Of a stretch of DNA of 64,000 nucleotides, positions 8,949 through 18,683 are shown one piece after another (within the stretch, counting starts at the first letter, position 1; every line of letters starts with the position of its first letter). The notes under the pieces are model-generated. The model did no database searches. It had not been told where the DNA came from and saw only the letters and a program-made list of their open reading frames with translations. Position numbers and translations under genes: made by a program. Where the stretch lies: the NCBI RefSeq assembly GCF_019733355.1, contig NZ_JAIHLQ010000009.1, positions 62,001-126,000 of the forward strand. Direction: 5' to 3'. Source of the stretch: Pseudomonas baetica (GTDB taxonomy: Bacteria > Pseudomonadota > Gammaproteobacteria > Pseudomonadales > Pseudomonadaceae).

Positions 8949-9476
8949 ATGACTTTAATTCTTGGTATCGACCCCGGTTCGCGTATCACCGGCTACGGCA
9001 TTGTTCGCGATACCGGACGCGGCGGCTGCATTTATGTGGCCTCGGGTTGCATTCGCACCGGTGCTGGCGAATTGCATGAGCGTCTGCAAATCGTCTATCG
9101 CGGTGTGCGTGAAATCATTCAGACCTACGGTCCGGTCACCATGGGCATCGAAAAGGTGTTCATGGCGAAAAACGCCGATTCGGCGCTGAAGTTGGGGCAG
9201 GCCCGTGGAGCCGCGATTGTCGCCGGCGCAGAAGAATGTCTGGAGATTGCCGAATACACGGCGACCCAGGTCAAGCAGGCCGTAGTCGGCACTGGCGCGG
9301 CGAATAAAGAGCAGGTGCAGATGATGGTCATGCACATGCTCAAGCTGACCAGCAAACCGCAAATCGATGCATCCGATGCCCTGGCGATTGCCATTTGTCA
9401 CGCGCACACCCGCTCCAGCCTGTTGCCGCATGGCTTGGGAACAGCACGCAGTCGTGGCGGGCGCCTGCGTCTCTGA
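8949..9476 (+). CDS. ruvC: Holliday junction resolvase RuvC
   Basis: Endonuclease that cuts Holliday junctions symmetrically during recombinational repair. It has 175 residues. The first catalytic acid lies in [13 protein letters not shown] (Asp7), the second in [20 protein letters not shown] (Glu), and the C-terminal acidic pair in [15 protein letters not shown]. The start at 8949 gives MTLILGID; upstream reading is rejected. It is followed by ruvA after 114 bases and ruvB directly, so the full RuvABC resolvasome is encoded together. Confidence 0.97.
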   Translation: MTLILGIDPGSRITGYGIVRDTGRGGCIYVASGCIRTGAGELHERLQIVYRGVREIIQTYGPVTMGIEKVFMAKNADSALKLGQARGAAIVAGAEECLEIAEYTATQVKQAVVGTGAANKEQVQMMVMHMLKLTSKPQIDASDALAIAICHAHTRSSLLPHGLGTARSRGGRLRL

Positions 9477-9590
9477 TAGCATCAGCATCAAATTTACGGA
9501 GTGAGAGGTGTGGCGCCTGTGTTGTCGGCCCGACTTCTTCGCTCTGACTGTCGCTAGCCCACGGCTGGCCAACGCTCAAGGATCTGAAAC

Positions 9591-10199
9591 GTGATTGGAC
9601 GCTTGCGCGGCACCCTGGCTGAGAAACAGCCGCCGCACCTGATTCTGGATGTAAACGGCCTCGGGTATGAGCTGGAAGTGCCCATGACCACCCTTTACCG
9701 CCTGCCGTCGGTCGGTGAGCCGCTGACCCTGCACACCCATTTGGTCGTACGCGAAGACGCGCAGTTACTCTATGGTTTTGCCGGCAAGCGTGAGCGAGAC
9801 TTTTTTCGCGAGTTGATCCGTCTCAATGGTGTCGGGCCAAAACTGGCGCTGGCATTGATGTCGAGTCTGGAAGTCGATGAATTGATCCGCTGCGTGCAGT
9901 CCCAGGACACTTCGGCGCTGACCAAGGTGCCCGGCGTCGGCAAGAAAACCGCCGAGCGTTTGTTGGTCGAACTGAAAGATCGCTTCAAGGCCTGGGAAAC
10001 CTCGCCGGCCATGTTTGCCTTGGTGCCGAACCAGCCGGACGGCCCGGCGCCGGTCAATACCGCCGAAAACGATGCGGTCAGCGCACTGATTTCCCTAGGC
10101 TACAAGCCGCAGGAAGCGAGCAAGGCGATTTCCGCGATCAAGGACAAGAATCTGAGCAGTGAAGACATGATCCGCCGCGCCCTGAAGGGAATGATTTAA
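9591..10199 (+). CDS. ruvA: Holliday junction branch migration subunit RuvA
   Basis: Tetrameric junction-recognition protein of 202 residues that loads RuvB hexamers on DNA. It has an N-terminal OB fold ([13 protein letters not shown]), tandem helix-hairpin-helix motifs ([19 protein letters not shown] and [20 protein letters not shown]), and a C-terminal domain III ([20 protein letters not shown]) that contacts RuvB. It starts at GTG, with AAGGA upstream. The stop is immediately followed by the GTG of ruvB. Confidence 0.97.
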   Translation: MIGRLRGTLAEKQPPHLILDVNGLGYELEVPMTTLYRLPSVGEPLTLHTHLVVREDAQLLYGFAGKRERDFFRELIRLNGVGPKLALALMSSLEVDELIRCVQSQDTSALTKVPGVGKKTAERLLVELKDRFKAWETSPAMFALVPNQPDGPAPVNTAENDAVSALISLGYKPQEASKAISAIKDKNLSSEDMIRRALKGMI

Positions 10200-11261
10200 G
10201 TGATTGAAGCTGATCGTCTGATTGCTGCCGCGCATAGCCCGCGTGAGCGCGAAGAAGTCCAGGATCGGGCCATTCGTCCGGTCAGCCTGGCTGACTACAT
10301 TGGCCAACCGACCGTGCGCGAGCAGATGGAACTGTTCATCCAGGCTGCTCGTGGCCGTAGCGAATCGCTTGATCACACCTTGATCTTCGGCCCGCCGGGG
10401 CTGGGTAAAACCACGCTGGCCAACATCATCGCCCAGGAAATGGGCGTGTCGATCAAGAGCACTTCGGGCCCGGTGCTTGAGCGCCCCGGTGATCTGGCCG
10501 CGTTGTTGACCAATCTTGAACCGCACGATGTGCTGTTCATCGACGAAATCCATCGTCTGTCGCCGATTGTCGAAGAAGTGCTGTACCCGGCAATGGAGGA
10601 TTTCCAGCTCGACATCATGATCGGTGAAGGGCCGGCGGCGCGTTCGATCAAGCTTGATCTGCCGCCGTTTACCTTGGTCGGTGCGACCACCCGCGCCGGC
10701 ATGCTGACCAACCCGCTGCGGGACCGTTTCGGTATCGTTCAGCGTCTTGAGTTCTATAGCACGGCGGATCTGTCGACGATTGTCAGTCGTTCGGCGAATA
10801 TCCTTGGCCTGCCGCTGGATCCGGAAGGCGCCTTCGAAATTGCTCGTCGTGCCCGTGGTACGCCACGCATTGCCAACCGCCTGCTGCGCCGGGTGCGCGA
10901 TTTTGCTGAAGTGCGGGCCAAGGGGCATATCACCAAATCGGTTGCCGATCTGGCGCTGAACCTGCTGGATGTCGACGAACACGGTTTCGATCATCAGGAC
11001 CGGCGTTTGCTCCTGACCATGATCGAGAAGTTCGATGGCGGTCCGGTCGGGATCGACAGCCTTGCTGCCGCGATCAGCGAAGAGCGCCACACCATTGAAG
11101 ATGTGCTGGAACCTTACCTGATTCAGCAGGGCTACATCATGCGCACACCGCGGGGCAGGGTAGTGACGCGCCATGCGTACCTGCATTTCGGTTTAAATGT
11201 TCCGTCACGAATGGGTGAGATGCCCGTGGTAGACGAGTTTCTCGATGCTGTGGACGATTAA
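10200..11261 (+). CDS. ruvB: Holliday junction branch migration ATPase RuvB
   Basis: Hexameric AAA+ motor, 353 residues, that drives branch migration with RuvA. Walker A is [16 protein letters not shown] (near 62-77), Walker B is [11 protein letters not shown] (near 112), sensor I lies in [20 protein letters not shown] with the arginine finger, and a winged helix is at the C-terminus ([20 protein letters not shown]). It starts at GTG directly after the ruvA stop, indicating translational coupling. Confidence 0.98.
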   Translation: MIEADRLIAAAHSPREREEVQDRAIRPVSLADYIGQPTVREQMELFIQAARGRSESLDHTLIFGPPGLGKTTLANIIAQEMGVSIKSTSGPVLERPGDLAALLTNLEPHDVLFIDEIHRLSPIVEEVLYPAMEDFQLDIMIGEGPAARSIKLDLPPFTLVGATTRAGMLTNPLRDRFGIVQRLEFYSTADLSTIVSRSANILGLPLDPEGAFEIARRARGTPRIANRLLRRVRDFAEVRAKGHITKSVADLALNLLDVDEHGFDHQDRRLLLTMIEKFDGGPVGIDSLAAAISEERHTIEDVLEPYLIQQGYIMRTPRGRVVTRHAYLHFGLNVPSRMGEMPVVDEFLDAVDD

Positions 11262-11389
11262 TACACATTTGTTGTCGATTTATTCAGGGTTTGTACTGTC
11301 AGAGGACGGTACTTTTGCGGCAAAGCCTTTGAACAACGAAAAAACAGTTGCCTGGCCGGATTGGCAACCTGAGGAGTAAGCACTAGAGT

Positions 11390-11857
11390 ATGCGCGCGCA
11401 AAACGGGCTTGAGCCGTTCGCACATCGTTGTCGCGTTTATTACGAGGACACCGATGCGGGCGGCATCGTGTATTACGTTAATTACCTCAAGTTTATGGAA
11501 CGGGCTCGAACCGAGCGGCTCCGCGAGCTGGGCTTTGCCCAATCGCAGCTGGCAGGGGAGGACCTGTTGTTTGTCGTGCACTCCAGCGAAGCGCGCTACC
11601 ACGCGCCGGCGCGATTGGACGACGAATTGCTGGTAAGCGCTGAAGTAATCGAATTGAACCGTGCCAGCCTGCGCTTTAAACAGCAGGTCAGGCGGGCTAC
11701 GGATAATGTGCTGCTCTGTGAAGGGCAGTTTTTGGTGGCCTGTGTGCGCACTAACAGTTTGAAACCCCGGGCCCTTCCCGAAGACCTGCGTGCGGCCTTT
11801 GCCGACGCGGGTGGCCCGGGTACACACTCAAAGCAGGAGATAAAGCGTGGAAGCTAA
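11390..11857 (+). CDS. ybgC: Tol-Pal system-associated acyl-CoA thioesterase YbgC
   Basis: Hot-dog-fold thioesterase of 155 residues, the first gene of the tol-pal operon. The signature [21 protein letters not shown] (residues about 14-34) contains the catalytic Asp. YbgC acts on acyl-CoA or acyl-ACP at the inner membrane and may link phospholipid synthesis with Tol-Pal. The stop overlaps the tolQ start by 11 bases, so translation is coupled. Confidence 0.95.
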   Translation: MRAQNGLEPFAHRCRVYYEDTDAGGIVYYVNYLKFMERARTERLRELGFAQSQLAGEDLLFVVHSSEARYHAPARLDDELLVSAEVIELNRASLRFKQQVRRATDNVLLCEGQFLVACVRTNSLKPRALPEDLRAAFADAGGPGTHSKQEIKRGS

Positions 11858-12542
11858 CGTCGTCGACCATTCCTCCATGTGGAGCCTGGTCAGCAATGCC
11901 AGCATCGTGGTGCAGTTGGTAATGTTGACTCTGGTGGCCGCATCGGTGACCTCATGGATCATGATCTTTCAGCGCAGCAACCTGCTGCGTGCCGGTCGAC
12001 GTGCCCTGGAGAGCTTCGAAGAGCGCTTCTGGTCGGGTATCGACCTGTCCAAGCTATACCGTCAGGCGGGCAGCAACCCGGACCCGGATTCGGGTGTGGA
12101 GCAGATTTTTCGCGCCGGCTTCAAAGAGTTCTCCCGTCTGCGCCAGCAGCCAGGTGTCGACCCTGAAGCGGTGATGGAAGGTGTGGCCCGAGCCATGCGC
12201 GTCGCCATCTCCCGTGAAGAAGAGAAACTGGAGCAGAGCCTGCCGTTCCTCGCCACTGTGGGTTCGGTCAGCCCGTACATCGGTCTGTTCGGTACCGTTT
12301 GGGGCATCATGAACTCCTTCCGCGGTCTGGCCAGCGCCCAGCAAGCGACCCTCGCCACGGTGGCCCCGGGCATCGCCGAAGCTCTGATCGCTACTGCGAT
12401 CGGCCTGTTCGCGGCAATCCCTGCGGTTATCGCTTACAACCGTTTCTCTGCACGCAGCGAAACCTTGCTGAGCCGCTACTACACCTTCGCCGATGAATTC
12501 CAGGCGATCCTGCACCGCAAAGTGCACACCAGCGAAGAATAA
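11847..12542 (+). CDS. tolQ: Tol-Pal proton channel subunit TolQ
   Basis: Inner-membrane protein of 231 residues, homologous to ExbB/MotA, that forms with TolR the proton-driven stator energising TolA for outer-membrane constriction at division. Three transmembrane helices are visible: [20 protein letters not shown] near 14-33, and two in the region from about 135 to 195 ([17 protein letters not shown], then [20 protein letters not shown]). It starts at GTG inside the ybgC end, with AGGAG upstream. Confidence 0.97.
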   Translation: MEANVVDHSSMWSLVSNASIVVQLVMLTLVAASVTSWIMIFQRSNLLRAGRRALESFEERFWSGIDLSKLYRQAGSNPDPDSGVEQIFRAGFKEFSRLRQQPGVDPEAVMEGVARAMRVAISREEEKLEQSLPFLATVGSVSPYIGLFGTVWGIMNSFRGLASAQQATLATVAPGIAEALIATAIGLFAAIPAVIAYNRFSARSETLLSRYYTFADEFQAILHRKVHTSEE

Positions 12543-12556
12543 GCAGGTAATTTCCA

Positions 12557-13018
12557 ATGGCTTTAATCGCTCGAGCTCGCAAAAAGCGCAAGCCGGTTGC
12601 CGAGATGAACGTAGTGCCCTACATCGACGTGATGTTGGTGCTGCTGGTCATCTTCATGGTGACCGCGCCGATGCTCAATCAGGGCGTGAAAGTTGATCTG
12701 CCCAAGGTTTCCAGCGAAGCCTTGCCGCAGGACAACAACACCCAGGTCCTGACCATTTCGATCAAGGCTGACAAGACCTACTACTGGAACCTTGGCAGTG
12801 AAGTCGACACCGAGAAGCAACAGGACAGGGCCATGACCCTGCCGCAAATGACCGATGCGGTGACCAAGATCATTCGTGCCGGCAACGAAGGCGGCAAGCG
12901 TACTCAGGTCTTTATCCGTGGCGACAAAACCGTTGACTATGGTGCCGTCATGGGCGCCATGGGCGGGTTGCAGAAAGCCGGGGTCGGTAATGTTGGTTTG
13001 ATTACCGAGGCCCCCTGA
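12557..13018 (+). CDS. tolR: Tol-Pal proton channel subunit TolR
   Basis: Inner-membrane stator partner of TolQ, 153 residues. A single transmembrane helix (VVPYIDVMLVLLVIFMVTAP, about 19-38) carries the essential Asp of the YIDVMLVLL motif. A periplasmic domain follows, ending GGLQKAGVGNVGLITEAP. The stop TGA overlaps the tolA ATG by one base. Confidence 0.97.
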   Translation: MALIARARKKRKPVAEMNVVPYIDVMLVLLVIFMVTAPMLNQGVKVDLPKVSSEALPQDNNTQVLTISIKADKTYYWNLGSEVDTEKQQDRAMTLPQMTDAVTKIIRAGNEGGKRTQVFIRGDKTVDYGAVMGAMGGLQKAGVGNVGLITEAP

Positions 13019-14097
13019 TGCGGCAACAGAGAGAGCCGTCCGCCTCGGAAAGCTTCTTCTGGCCTAGTGTCTGGGCGATTGTCTTGCACGTGCTGGTGTT
13101 CGGCATGCTGTTTGTCAGTTTTGCCTTCACACCGGAACTGCCTCCGGCCAAGCCGATTGTCCAGGCGACCCTGTATCAACTGAAATCGAAAAGTCAGGCA
13201 ACCACCCAGACCAATCAGAAGATTGCGGGTGAGGCGAAGAAATCCGCCGCACGCCAGACCGAAGTCGAGCAGATGGAACAGAAAAAGGTCGAGCAGGAAG
13301 CGGTGAAAGCTGCGGAACAAAAGAAAGAAGAAGCGGCTCAAAAGGCCGAGGAAGCCAAGAAGGCCGACGAGTCTAAAAAAGCGGACGAGGCGAAAAAGGC
13401 TGATGAAGCCAAGAAAGCCGATGAAGCGAAGAAGACCGCCGAAGCCAAGAAGGCAGAAGAGAAACAATTGGCTGATATAGCCAAGAAGAAAGCCGAAGAA
13501 GAAGCGAAAAAGGCTGCTGAAGAAGAGGCCAAGAAAGCGGCCGCTGAACAAGCCAAGAAGAAGATCGTCGAAGACGCGAAGAAGAAAGCCGCCGAAGACG
13601 CCAAGAAGAAAGCTGAAGCTGAAGAGGCGAAGAAGAAAATCGCCGACGACGCGAAGAAGAAAGCGGCTGCCGATGCTGCGAAGAAGAAATCGCAGGAAGC
13701 GGCACGTAAATCTGCTGAAGAGAAAAAGGCTCAGGCCCTGGCAGATTTGCTTTCCGATACGCCGCAGCGCCAGCAGGCCTTGGCTGATGAGCAGGGTGAC
13801 GAAGTCGCGGGCAGTTTCGATGACTTGATTCGTGCGCGAGCAGCGGAAGGCTGGGCACGCCCACCTTCAGCGCGCAAAGGCATGACGGTCGTGTTGCAAA
13901 TCGGCATGTTGCCGGACGGCACGGTGACTACGGTCAACGTGTCCAAGTCCAGTGGCGATGGTCCGTTCGATGCTTCGGCAGTGGCGGCAGTGAAGAATAT
14001 TGGACGTTTGACAGAAATGCAGGGAATGAAGCCGAGCGATTTCGCTCCGTATCGTTCATTCAAGATGACATTCACACCTGAGGATCTAGCCTTGTGA
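13018..14097 (+). CDS. tolA: Tol-Pal system protein TolA
   Basis: Inner-membrane anchored periplasm-spanning protein, 359 residues. An N-terminal helix ([19 protein letters not shown], about 19-37) contacts TolQR. A long Lys/Ala/Glu-rich helical rod (about 70-240) contains tandem AKKADE units, and the C-terminal domain III (about 255-359) binds TolB and Pal. The rod is low-complexity at DNA level as well, so its length probably varies between strains. The gene overlaps tolR by 1 base and tolB by 4 bases. Confidence 0.96.
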   Translation: MRQQREPSASESFFWPSVWAIVLHVLVFGMLFVSFAFTPELPPAKPIVQATLYQLKSKSQATTQTNQKIAGEAKKSAARQTEVEQMEQKKVEQEAVKAAEQKKEEAAQKAEEAKKADESKKADEAKKADEAKKADEAKKTAEAKKAEEKQLADIAKKKAEEEAKKAAEEEAKKAAAEQAKKKIVEDAKKKAAEDAKKKAEAEEAKKKIADDAKKKAAADAAKKKSQEAARKSAEEKKAQALADLLSDTPQRQQALADEQGDEVAGSFDDLIRARAAEGWARPPSARKGMTVVLQIGMLPDGTVTTVNVSKSSGDGPFDASAVAAVKNIGRLTEMQGMKPSDFAPYRSFKMTFTPEDLAL

Positions 14098-15395
14098 GAA
14101 ACCTTCTTCGAGGAATGCTGGTCGTGATCTGCTGCATGGCAGGGATCGCGATGGCTGATGAAAAGAACATTCTGGTCACCAGCGGTAGCGATCGGGCCAC
14201 CCCGATCGCTGTTGTGCCGTTCGGTTTTCAGGGCGGTGCTGTTCTGCCGGACGACATAGCTGAGATCATTGGTAACGATTTGCGTAACTCGGGCTACTAC
14301 TCGCCGATTCCAAAGCAAAACATGATCAGTCAGCCAAGCCAGCCGAGCGAAATCATCTTCCGTGACTGGAAGGCGGTAGGTGCTCAATACATGATGGTCG
14401 GCAGCATCGCTCCGGCAGGCGGTCGCCTCCAGGTCCAATGGGCACTGTTCAACGTTGCCACCGAGCAGAAAGTCGCTGACGGCAGTGTTTCCGGTACGAC
14501 TGAGCAACTGCGCGACATGGCGCACTTCATCGCTGACCAGTCGTTCGAAAAGCTCACCGGTATCCCGGGTGCGTTTTCGACGCGTCTGCTTTACGTGACG
14601 GCGGAGCGCTTCTCCGAGAAGAACACTCGCTACACCCTGCAGCGTTCGGATTATGACGGTGCCCGTGCCGTGACTCTGCTGCAATCGCGTGAGCCGATCC
14701 TGTCTCCGCGTTTCGCTCCGGATGGCAAACGCATCGCCTATGTGTCGTTCGAGCAGAAGCGTCCGCGCATCTTCATGCAGAACATCGACACCGGTCGCCG
14801 TGAGCAGATCACCAACTTCGAAGGCCTGAACGGCGCGCCAGCCTGGTCGCCAAATGGCGATCGTCTGGCATTCGTGCTGTCCAAAGACGGTAACCCGGAT
14901 ATCTACGTGATGAACCTTGCTTCACGTCAGATCACCCGTGTAACCGCAGGTCCTGGCATCAATACCGAACCGTTCTGGGGCAAAGATGGCTCGACCATCT
15001 ACTTCACCTCGGACCGTGGCGGCAAGCCGCAGATCTACAAAACCAGCGTAAGCGGCGGTGGTGCTGAGCGTGTGACATTCATTGGCAACTACAATGCCAA
15101 CCCGAAGCTTTCGGCTGATGAGAAGACCCTGGTGATGATCCATCGCCAGGACGGTTTCACCAATTTCAAGGTGGCGGCCCAGGATTTGCAGCGCGGCAGT
15201 GTAAAGATCCTCACTGATAGCACTCTGGACGAGTCACCCACTGTTGCGCCCAACGGCACCATGGTAATCTACGCCACCCGCCAGCAGGGCCGGGGAGTCT
15301 TGATGCTCGTGTCCATTAATGGACGCGTTAGGCTCCCGCTTCCTACCGCTCAAGGCGAAGTCAGAGAACCGTCCTGGTCCCCTTACCTGAAGTGA
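14094..15395 (+). CDS. tolB: Tol-Pal system periplasmic protein TolB
   Basis: Periplasmic six-bladed beta-propeller protein of 433 residues that shuttles between TolA and Pal. The signal peptide ends near IAMA-DE (about residue 21). The N-terminal domain is followed by repeated propeller motifs such as [35 protein letters not shown] and [16 protein letters not shown]. It begins at a GTG within the tolA stop (GTGA overlap), the usual coupled arrangement. Confidence 0.97.
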   Translation: MRNLLRGMLVVICCMAGIAMADEKNILVTSGSDRATPIAVVPFGFQGGAVLPDDIAEIIGNDLRNSGYYSPIPKQNMISQPSQPSEIIFRDWKAVGAQYMMVGSIAPAGGRLQVQWALFNVATEQKVADGSVSGTTEQLRDMAHFIADQSFEKLTGIPGAFSTRLLYVTAERFSEKNTRYTLQRSDYDGARAVTLLQSREPILSPRFAPDGKRIAYVSFEQKRPRIFMQNIDTGRREQITNFEGLNGAPAWSPNGDRLAFVLSKDGNPDIYVMNLASRQITRVTAGPGINTEPFWGKDGSTIYFTSDRGGKPQIYKTSVSGGGAERVTFIGNYNANPKLSADEKTLVMIHRQDGFTNFKVAAQDLQRGSVKILTDSTLDESPTVAPNGTMVIYATRQQGRGVLMLVSINGRVRLPLPTAQGEVREPSWSPYLK

Positions 15396-15447
15396 GCGGG
15401 CGCTACACGTTTTACTTAACACACTGGGGTTCATTAGGAGTTTCACG

Positions 15448-15945
15448 ATGGAAATGCTGAAGTTTGGTAAATTTGCTGCGCTGGCTCTGGCCATGGCTGT
15501 AGCTGTAGGTTGCTCGTCCAAAGGCGGCGACAACGCCGGTGAAGGCGCTGTTGATCCAAACGCTGGTTACGGCGCAAACACTGGTGCCGTTGACGGTTCC
15601 CTGAGCGAAGAAGCTGCTCTGCGCGCAATCACCACCTTCTACTTCGAATACGACAGCTCGGACCTGAAGCCAGAAGCCATGCGCGCTCTGGATGTTCACG
15701 CCAAAGACCTGAAAGCAAACGGCGCTCGCGTTGTTCTGGAAGGCAACACCGACGAACGTGGTACTCGTGAGTACAACATGGCACTGGGCGAGCGTCGTGC
15801 GAAAGCCGTTCAGCGCTACCTGGTACTGCAAGGTGTTTCCCCAGCTCAGCTGGAACTGGTTTCCTACGGCGAAGAGCGTCCAGTTGCTACCGGCAACGAC
15901 GAGCAGTCCTGGGCTCAAAACCGTCGCGTCGAACTGCGTAAGTAA
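15448..15945 (+). CDS. pal: Peptidoglycan-associated lipoprotein Pal (OprL)
   Basis: Outer-membrane lipoprotein of 165 residues. The signal sequence ends in a lipobox (AVAVGC, Cys near 22). A short linker leads to an OmpA-like peptidoglycan-binding domain with the motif [20 protein letters not shown] (about 98-117). It anchors the outer membrane to the cell wall and is drawn to the septum by TolAB. It has its own SD (AGGAG) after a 52-base gap from tolB. Confidence 0.97.
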   Translation: MEMLKFGKFAALALAMAVAVGCSSKGGDNAGEGAVDPNAGYGANTGAVDGSLSEEAALRAITTFYFEYDSSDLKPEAMRALDVHAKDLKANGARVVLEGNTDERGTREYNMALGERRAKAVQRYLVLQGVSPAQLELVSYGEERPVATGNDEQSWAQNRRVELRK

Positions 15946-15951
15946 TTCGAT

Positions 15952-16767
15952 ATGCGAACGTGCCGTCGTGCTGTAACTGTTCTGGCTCTCAGCCTCGCGC
16001 CGCTTGCGGCGTGGGCTGCGGTTCCTGTGGTCGATGACAACTCCGGTTATAACAATAGCGGGAGTAGTTATCCGCCTGCGGGTTACGGTACGAACGGCGC
16101 CTATGCCGGGGGAGCGGCTTCGGCCCCTACCTCGGCACAGGGCATGCTGTTCAATCAACTGCAACAAATGCAGGATCAGATATCGCGCCAGCAAGGTGTG
16201 ATTGAAGAACTGCAGAATCAGGTTGCGCGCATGAAGCAAGAATCCCTGGAGCGATACCAGGATCTTGATCGGCGCATAGGATCCGGTGCTACACCTGCCG
16301 CGACTCCTGAGAATTCTTCTGCCGGTGGCGACGCAAGTGCTGCTGCCGGTGCGGCTGGCCAAGCGCCTGCTGCAAGTAGCGAACCGGCTGATCCGGCCAA
16401 GGAAAAGCTGTATTACGATGCCGCTTTTGACCTGATCAAAGCCAAGGATTTCGACAAGGCCAGCCAGGCTTTTGCCGCGTTCCTGCGCAAATACCCGAAC
16501 AGCCAATACGCGGGCAATGCCCAGTACTGGTTGGGTGAGGTGAACCTGGCAAAGGGCGATCTGCAAGGTGCGGGTCAGGCTTTCGCCAAGGTTTCGCAGC
16601 TATATCCCAAGCACGCCAAAGTGCCGGACTCGCTGTACAAGCTGGCTGATGTAGAGCGCCGCCTCGGTCATACCGACAAGGTGAAAGGCATTCTGCAGCA
16701 GGTGGTCGCCCAATATCCGGGCACATCCGCCGCTCAGTTGGCTCAACGCGATCTGCAGCGCATGTAA
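15952..16767 (+). CDS. cpoB: Cell division coordinator CpoB (YbgF)
   Basis: Periplasmic protein of 271 residues. The signal peptide ends near WAA. A coiled coil (LQQMQDQISRQQGVIEELQN, about 70-95) mediates trimer formation, and a C-terminal TPR domain begins near YYDAAFDLIKAKDFDKA. CpoB links Tol-Pal constriction with septal peptidoglycan synthesis in E. coli. It starts 6 bases after pal and closes the operon at a terminator. Confidence 0.95.
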   Translation: MRTCRRAVTVLALSLAPLAAWAAVPVVDDNSGYNNSGSSYPPAGYGTNGAYAGGAASAPTSAQGMLFNQLQQMQDQISRQQGVIEELQNQVARMKQESLERYQDLDRRIGSGATPAATPENSSAGGDASAAAGAAGQAPAASSEPADPAKEKLYYDAAFDLIKAKDFDKASQAFAAFLRKYPNSQYAGNAQYWLGEVNLAKGDLQGAGQAFAKVSQLYPKHAKVPDSLYKLADVERRLGHTDKVKGILQQVVAQYPGTSAAQLAQRDLQRM

Positions 16768-16787
16768 GCCTGTTTGACTGTTTTGAA

Positions 16788-16815
16788 GAAACCCGCGCCT
16801 GTCGCGGGTTTTTTC
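16788..16815 (+). terminator. Terminator of the tol-pal operon
   Basis: An 8-bp stem (AACCCGCG / CGCGGGTT) has a 5-nt loop and is followed by a T-run. Confidence 0.92.
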
Positions 16816-16932
16816 GTTAGAATTCACGCCCTTTTTCTGAAACACGCTTCTTGAGGCCTGCGCGTTGGCGAGGCTGCCTGAAGTGCCTGACGGAGGCGGA
16901 CAGCCTGTTTAGCTGTTACGCCCGTGGCGACT

Positions 16933-17580
16933 ATGCAAGACACATTGAGAATTACCGAAGTTTTCTACTCGTTGCAGGGGGAAACGCGGACTGCCGGGCT
17001 GCCCACCGTTTTTGTGCGCCTGACCGGTTGCCCCTTGCGTTGCCAGTACTGCGACAGCGCCTATGCGTTCACTGGCGGTACGATTCGCACCCTCGACGAT
17101 ATCCTCGCGCAAGTAGCCGGGTATCGTCCGCGCTATGTCTGTGTCACTGGCGGTGAGCCTTTGGCGCAGCCGAATGCCATTCCTTTGCTTAAACAGTTGT
17201 GTGATGCCGGTTACGAGGTCTCGCTGGAAACCAGTGGTGCCCTAGACATCTCGGCAGTGGATCCGCGCGTCAGTCGCGTGGTCGATCTGAAAACTCCAGG
17301 TTCGAAAGAAGCTCATCGCAATCTTTATGAGAACATCGAACGGCTGACTCCCAACGATCAGGTGAAGTTTGTCATCTGCTCGCGGGAAGACTACGACTGG
17401 GCGGTATCCAAGCTGATCCAGTACGGTCTTGATCGACGCGCTGGCGAAGTCTTGTTTTCGCCAAGTCACCATGACTTGAATGCTCGGGATCTGGCGGACT
17501 GGGTGGTGGCGGACAACCTGCCTGTACGCCTTCAATTGCAACTGCATAAATATCTTTGGAATGACGAGCCGGGGCGCTGA
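16933..17580 (+). CDS. queE: 7-carboxy-7-deazaguanine synthase QueE
   Basis: Radical SAM enzyme of the queuosine pathway, converting carboxytetrahydropterin to 7-carboxy-7-deazaguanine. It has 215 residues from the ATG ([17 protein letters not shown]); a GTG nine bases upstream is an alternative, and neither start has a strong SD. The cluster-binding CPLRCQYC motif is visible near residue 31-38, followed by the SAM glycine motif [14 protein letters not shown]. The next gene, queC, makes the following intermediate and begins 2 bases after the stop. Confidence 0.94.
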   Translation: MQDTLRITEVFYSLQGETRTAGLPTVFVRLTGCPLRCQYCDSAYAFTGGTIRTLDDILAQVAGYRPRYVCVTGGEPLAQPNAIPLLKQLCDAGYEVSLETSGALDISAVDPRVSRVVDLKTPGSKEAHRNLYENIERLTPNDQVKFVICSREDYDWAVSKLIQYGLDRRAGEVLFSPSHHDLNARDLADWVVADNLPVRLQLQLHKYLWNDEPGR

Positions 17581-17581
17581 T

Positions 17582-18274
17582 ATGACTGAGCAACTGAACA
17601 CGATTGAAAAGCGCGCGGTCATCTTGCTGTCTGGCGGGCTGGACTCGGCGACCGTCGTGGCCATGGCCAGGGCCGAAGGCTATAGCTGCTACACCATGAG
17701 TTTTGATTACGGTCAGCGTTCGCACGCCGAACTGCATGCCGCTGCGCGTGTTGCCCGCGACTTGGGCGTGGTTGAGCACAAAGTGATCGGCTTGAACCTG
17801 AATGGCATGGGCGGTTCGGCGCTGACCGACACCAGCATCGACATTCCACAGGAGTTGGGCGAGGGTATTCCGGTTACATACGTGCCGGCGCGCAATACCG
17901 TTTTCCTGTCGCTCGCGTTGGGTTGGGCGGAAGTGCTTGGCGCGCGAGACATTTTTATTGGCGTCAACGCGGTGGATTACTCCGGCTACCCGGATTGCCG
18001 TCCCGAGTTCATTGAATCGTTCGAGCGTATGGCCAATCTGGCGACTAAAGCCGGCGTTGAGGGCAACGGCTTTCGCATTCAGGCACCGTTGCAGAATCTA
18101 AGCAAGGCGCAAATCGTCCAGGCGGGCGTGAAGCTGGGCGTTGATTATGGGCTGACTGTTTCCTGCTATCAGGCCGATGATGACGGCCGTGCATGCGGCA
18201 AATGCGACAGCTGCCGCCTGCGTGCGGAAGGCTTTGCAGCGGCTGGCGTGAGCGATCCAACACCTTATTTTTGA
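17582..18274 (+). CDS. queC: 7-cyano-7-deazaguanine synthase QueC
   Basis: ATP-dependent enzyme of 230 residues that makes preQ0 from CDG and ammonia. The PP-loop is [18 protein letters not shown] (about 11-28). The C-terminal zinc site is the Cys cluster CGKCDSC (about 208-214) with an upstream Cys in [13 protein letters not shown]. It is probably co-transcribed with queE, from which it is separated by 1 base. A 9-bp inverted repeat overlaps its stop codon. Confidence 0.96.
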   Translation: MTEQLNTIEKRAVILLSGGLDSATVVAMARAEGYSCYTMSFDYGQRSHAELHAAARVARDLGVVEHKVIGLNLNGMGGSALTDTSIDIPQELGEGIPVTYVPARNTVFLSLALGWAEVLGARDIFIGVNAVDYSGYPDCRPEFIESFERMANLATKAGVEGNGFRIQAPLQNLSKAQIVQAGVKLGVDYGLTVSCYQADDDGRACGKCDSCRLRAEGFAAAGVSDPTPYF

Positions 18275-18294
18275 TTATTTTAAAAAAGGTGTTG
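18258..18294. terminator. Inverted repeat spanning the queC stop codon
   Basis: CAACACCTT and AAGGTGTTG (18258-18266 and 18286-18294) form a perfect 9-bp stem with an AT-rich 19-nt loop. The stop codon lies in the loop and the right arm touches the tRNA -35 box. There is no T-run, so termination is possible but not shown. Confidence 0.45.
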
Positions 18295-18319
18295 AATAGT
18301 CCTTAAAAATCAGTATTAT
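18292..18319 (+). promoter_or_regulatory. Promoter of tRNA-Lys
   Basis: TTGAAT (18292-18297) and TATTAT (18314-18319) are spaced by 16 bases and end 17 bases before the tRNA. A GC-rich discriminator (CGCGCC) follows, as at stringently controlled tRNA promoters. Confidence 0.65.
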
Positions 18320-18336
18320 ACGCGCCACCACACAGC

Positions 18337-18412
18337 GGGTCGTTAGCTCAGTTGGTAGAGCAGTTGGCTTTTAACCAATTGGTCGTAGGTTCGAATCCCA
18401 CACGACCCACCA
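18337..18412 (+). tRNA. tRNA-Lys (anticodon TTT)
   Basis: A 76-nt cloverleaf. The acceptor stem GGGTCGT pairs with ACGACCC, the D arm is GCTCAGTTGGTAGAGC, the anticodon stem GTTGG/CCAAT encloses the loop CTTTTAA with anticodon TTT, the T arm is normal (GGTTCGAATCC), and the CCA end is encoded. It is nearly identical to E. coli tRNA-Lys. Confidence 0.98.
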
Positions 18413-18427
18413 TTTTTGGCGGTTTAG

Positions 18428-18472
18428 AAAATCCGGAAGGCCCACGAAAGTGAGGATTTCCGGGTTTTTTTT
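18428..18472 (+). terminator. Terminator after tRNA-Lys
   Basis: The outer stem AAAATCCGGAA / TTCCGGGTTTT encloses a small CAC-GAAA-GTG hairpin and ends in a run of nine Ts. Confidence 0.85.
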
Positions 18473-18640
18473 TGCCTGCAATTCGGGCACATGTTCTTTC
18501 ACTGCCTACAGTTCTGACGCAGGTCAGAATCATCTTTTGTATCCTCCGGATATTCTGTAGCCTTGCGCAGCTTCAACGTTGTCCGTGCCTGACACTACTC
18601 ACTCTCCCGGCGGTACCCTCAAGCGGTCCGGAGCCGGGTG

Positions 18641-18646
18641 TATACT
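18641..18646 (+). promoter_or_regulatory. -10 box before nadA
   Basis: TATACT lies 38 bases before the nadA start. The -35 match is poor. Confidence 0.4.
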
Positions 18647-18683
18647 CGACTTTCGCGCGAAAGCGCCTGCAGGTCTTGCGAAC

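Noticed and set aside
13373..13864. Ser/Leu/Arg-rich and Phe/Leu-rich open frames opposite tolA
   Set aside because: They arise from the repetitive Lys/Ala/Glu codons of tolA read on the other strand.
18337..18412. tRNA-Lys 3' end as an integration site of a mobile element
   Set aside because: No integrase gene and no repeated tRNA end were found downstream; nadA follows as in other Pseudomonas.
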